Assembly (NCBI RefSeq): GCF_913063105.1
Contig: NZ_CAJXYQ010000009.1
Coordinates: 1 to 64,000, forward strand
Length of the DNA: 64,000 bases
Direction of reading: 5' to 3'
From: an uncultured Draconibacterium sp.
GTDB taxonomy: Bacteria > Bacteroidota > Bacteroidia > Bacteroidales > Prolixibacteraceae
Made by a program: the position numbers and the translations under genes. This document shows positions 63,901 through 64,000 of the stretch, in pieces (position 1 is the stretch's first letter; every line of letters begins with the position of its first letter). The notes beneath the pieces were generated by a model. It ran no database searches. It had not been told where the DNA came from and saw only the letters and a list, made by a program, of their open reading frames with translations.

Positions 63901-64000
63901 TGAGCCTGAGTAAAGAGCAATGGGCTTATCGCTTTGAATAAAGCTTTGGGTTAAGTCGCCCTGATTGGGGAGGTTGTAATCATTTTCCGATTGCACCTGA
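60997..64000 (-). CDS. gliding-motility-associated C-terminal (type B CTD) protein, 5' end outside window
   Basis: At least 1000 residues; the frame continues past the window edge, so the N-terminus and signal peptide are not seen, and the GTG at 63994-63996 is internal. An N-terminal region (about 1-260) resembling the IgGFc-binding/adhesin-like domain of such proteins (TVHISGESSF, LYHDEPSRIYSEQPILVAQFSQ) is followed by PKD/Ig-like repeats (FEWNFGDGSPASNQQEVEHFY, YNWDFGDMSLSSEENPVHTY) and a type B sorting domain (about 910-1000, VFTPNAFRPDSE, LQIFDRWGQLIFESD, WDGTNKNGDPAPMGNYIW). Secreted by T9SS with the PorP/SprF partner next door. Confidence 0.92.
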   Translation of the reverse strand, partial: QVQSENDYNLPNQGDLTQSFIQSDKPIALYSGSLATAVPTGDCCWDHLYEQIPPIQSWGREYYAVPLRTRESDRYRIMAAKDNTTVHISGESSFTLNKSEFKEIILYHDEPSRIYSEQPILVAQFSQSRDVDFTYTGGNGDPFMIVLSSTSQSKNDVTFVTYKSDNISGYYVNIISLTSEVDNIRFDDTPIPADFTPFPNSEYSYAQKAISGGTYRIHNINQDRGFLAYVYGYGGVESYGYGVGFNLDLVLDLGESINFNGDTLLLCDGETRVLDAGPYFDTYAWDSGDTTQTLEVTTSGKYKVRTTTIDGCELEDSIYVFVSSPEIELGVEHDEGCFPYSIDLNGKAGFEKYLWQNQNDDTLSTNQLYTARETDEYRLTVFDKYNCPARDTMNLVVFPVPKVEISGKEHLCGAKQAELTLSITDAPEEVWKYDGSFSWKCNNTDLSFINAQQTSTSVEVRNWGVYTIWYELTTTDGCLTGDTITIAFHPTPTSAFEFVENPDDKCKGYSREVKYTGNATSNANYFWDYGGASLIDSLSWDNFIVSIGAYNTNPYILLFVEENGCWSDTTASLLGANPDFTLDTEKANGCDSLTVVFTGELKVEDALQFEWNFGDGSPASNQQEVEHFYNSTGFFDVSLLITNTLSGCQIGFKIDSMIKVFPTPEAVIEADELSCHSDSAKLVYINNIDSSICHWSFDGAHQSGTGNDSITVAIDLPIARAQLLVEEFGCISEPAEVLLKRKPHFDFFVDNEEGCQPLATEIYAEPKDEMLKFYWLTDSFPYPQGNSTVYFFPDSGRMDVSLIATSTETGCTDTLTKTKWLWIHPKPIAAFEVDFPVALLEHADISFFNQSELAAYYNWDFGDMSLSSEENPVHTYTELGEYNAQMIAESIYGCKDTAELLIKILPFSVFTPNAFRPDSEIAENRTFMPLGVGADESRFNLQIFDRWGQLIFESDSPDHPWDGTNKNGDPAPMGNYIWMSNYFDIQGFEHNQKGQVLLVR

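Noticed and set aside
1-64000. tRNA, rRNA, riboswitch or CRISPR array
   Set aside because: No cloverleaf, rRNA-like stretch or regularly spaced repeat was recognised by eye; a covariance-model scan would be needed to exclude small RNAs.

Overview
The window comes from a Bacteroidota chromosome, probably a marine or anaerobic member of the Marinilabiliales/Prolixibacteraceae type (inference). The grounds are low GC, TAnnTTTG-type -7 boxes with A-rich leaders instead of Shine-Dalgarno sites, type IX secretion (T9SS) C-terminal sorting domains of both type A and type B, PorP/SprF and PorE-like proteins, a type III glutamine synthetase, a K+-dependent membrane pyrophosphatase, and DUF2851 and DUF4294 proteins. 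No rRNA, tRNA, CRISPR array or recognisable transposase was seen.

Region 1 (about 0.3-6.8 kb) is accessory DNA. Single genes or small groups, nearly all on the minus strand (GNAT acetyltransferase, SRPBCC protein, RidA-like protein, unknowns), are separated by imperfect palindromes of about 120-190 bp. These behave like integron attC sites. Each ends in complementary TAAC/GTTA boxes. The boxes at the two ends of one cassette match each other, not those of the neighbouring cassettes. All five stems carry the same two strand-asymmetric G/A positions. No integrase is visible, so this looks like a CALIN (cluster of attC sites lacking an integrase) with an unusual R-box. One site is split by a 1.6 kb insert carrying a two-TM membrane protein, one cassette is geneless, and one carries four tiny single-TM ORFs.

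Region 2 (7.3-14.6 kb) is core metabolism: altronate oxidoreductase (uxaB) and dehydratase (uxaA) behind a perfect palindromic operator candidate, the membrane pyrophosphatase hppA, and a dihydroorotate-dehydrogenase-like enzyme.

Region 3 (15.0-29.8 kb) is a surface/secretion island. It holds a Tat-leader protein with an intradiol-dioxygenase-like fold, two tandem tail-collar (microcystin-dependent-type) proteins, and two giant T9SS-exported modular proteins. The last ~676 residues and the terminators of these two are almost base-identical (2.08 kb repeat). A VanZ-like/TPR gene pair lies between them.

Region 4 (29.9-41.3 kb) holds a TldD/PmbA pair, then three glutamine synthetases of three different classes within 8 kb. 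The class I-like one sits with a kinase-like, a HAD and an aminotransferase gene.

Region 5 (41.4-64 kb) is mostly housekeeping: PorE-like lipoprotein, histidine kinase, PQQ-like propeller, K+ channel, DUF2851, TrmH-type methyltransferase, arginine deiminase, DUF4294/ThpR/ABM operon, undecaprenyl-sugar transferase, Gfo/Idh-like protein, Pcm, MBL hydrolase, GcvP and IspE. It ends with a small secreted protein of four LE-x-WM repeats, PorP/SprF, and a large type-B-CTD protein cut by the window edge.
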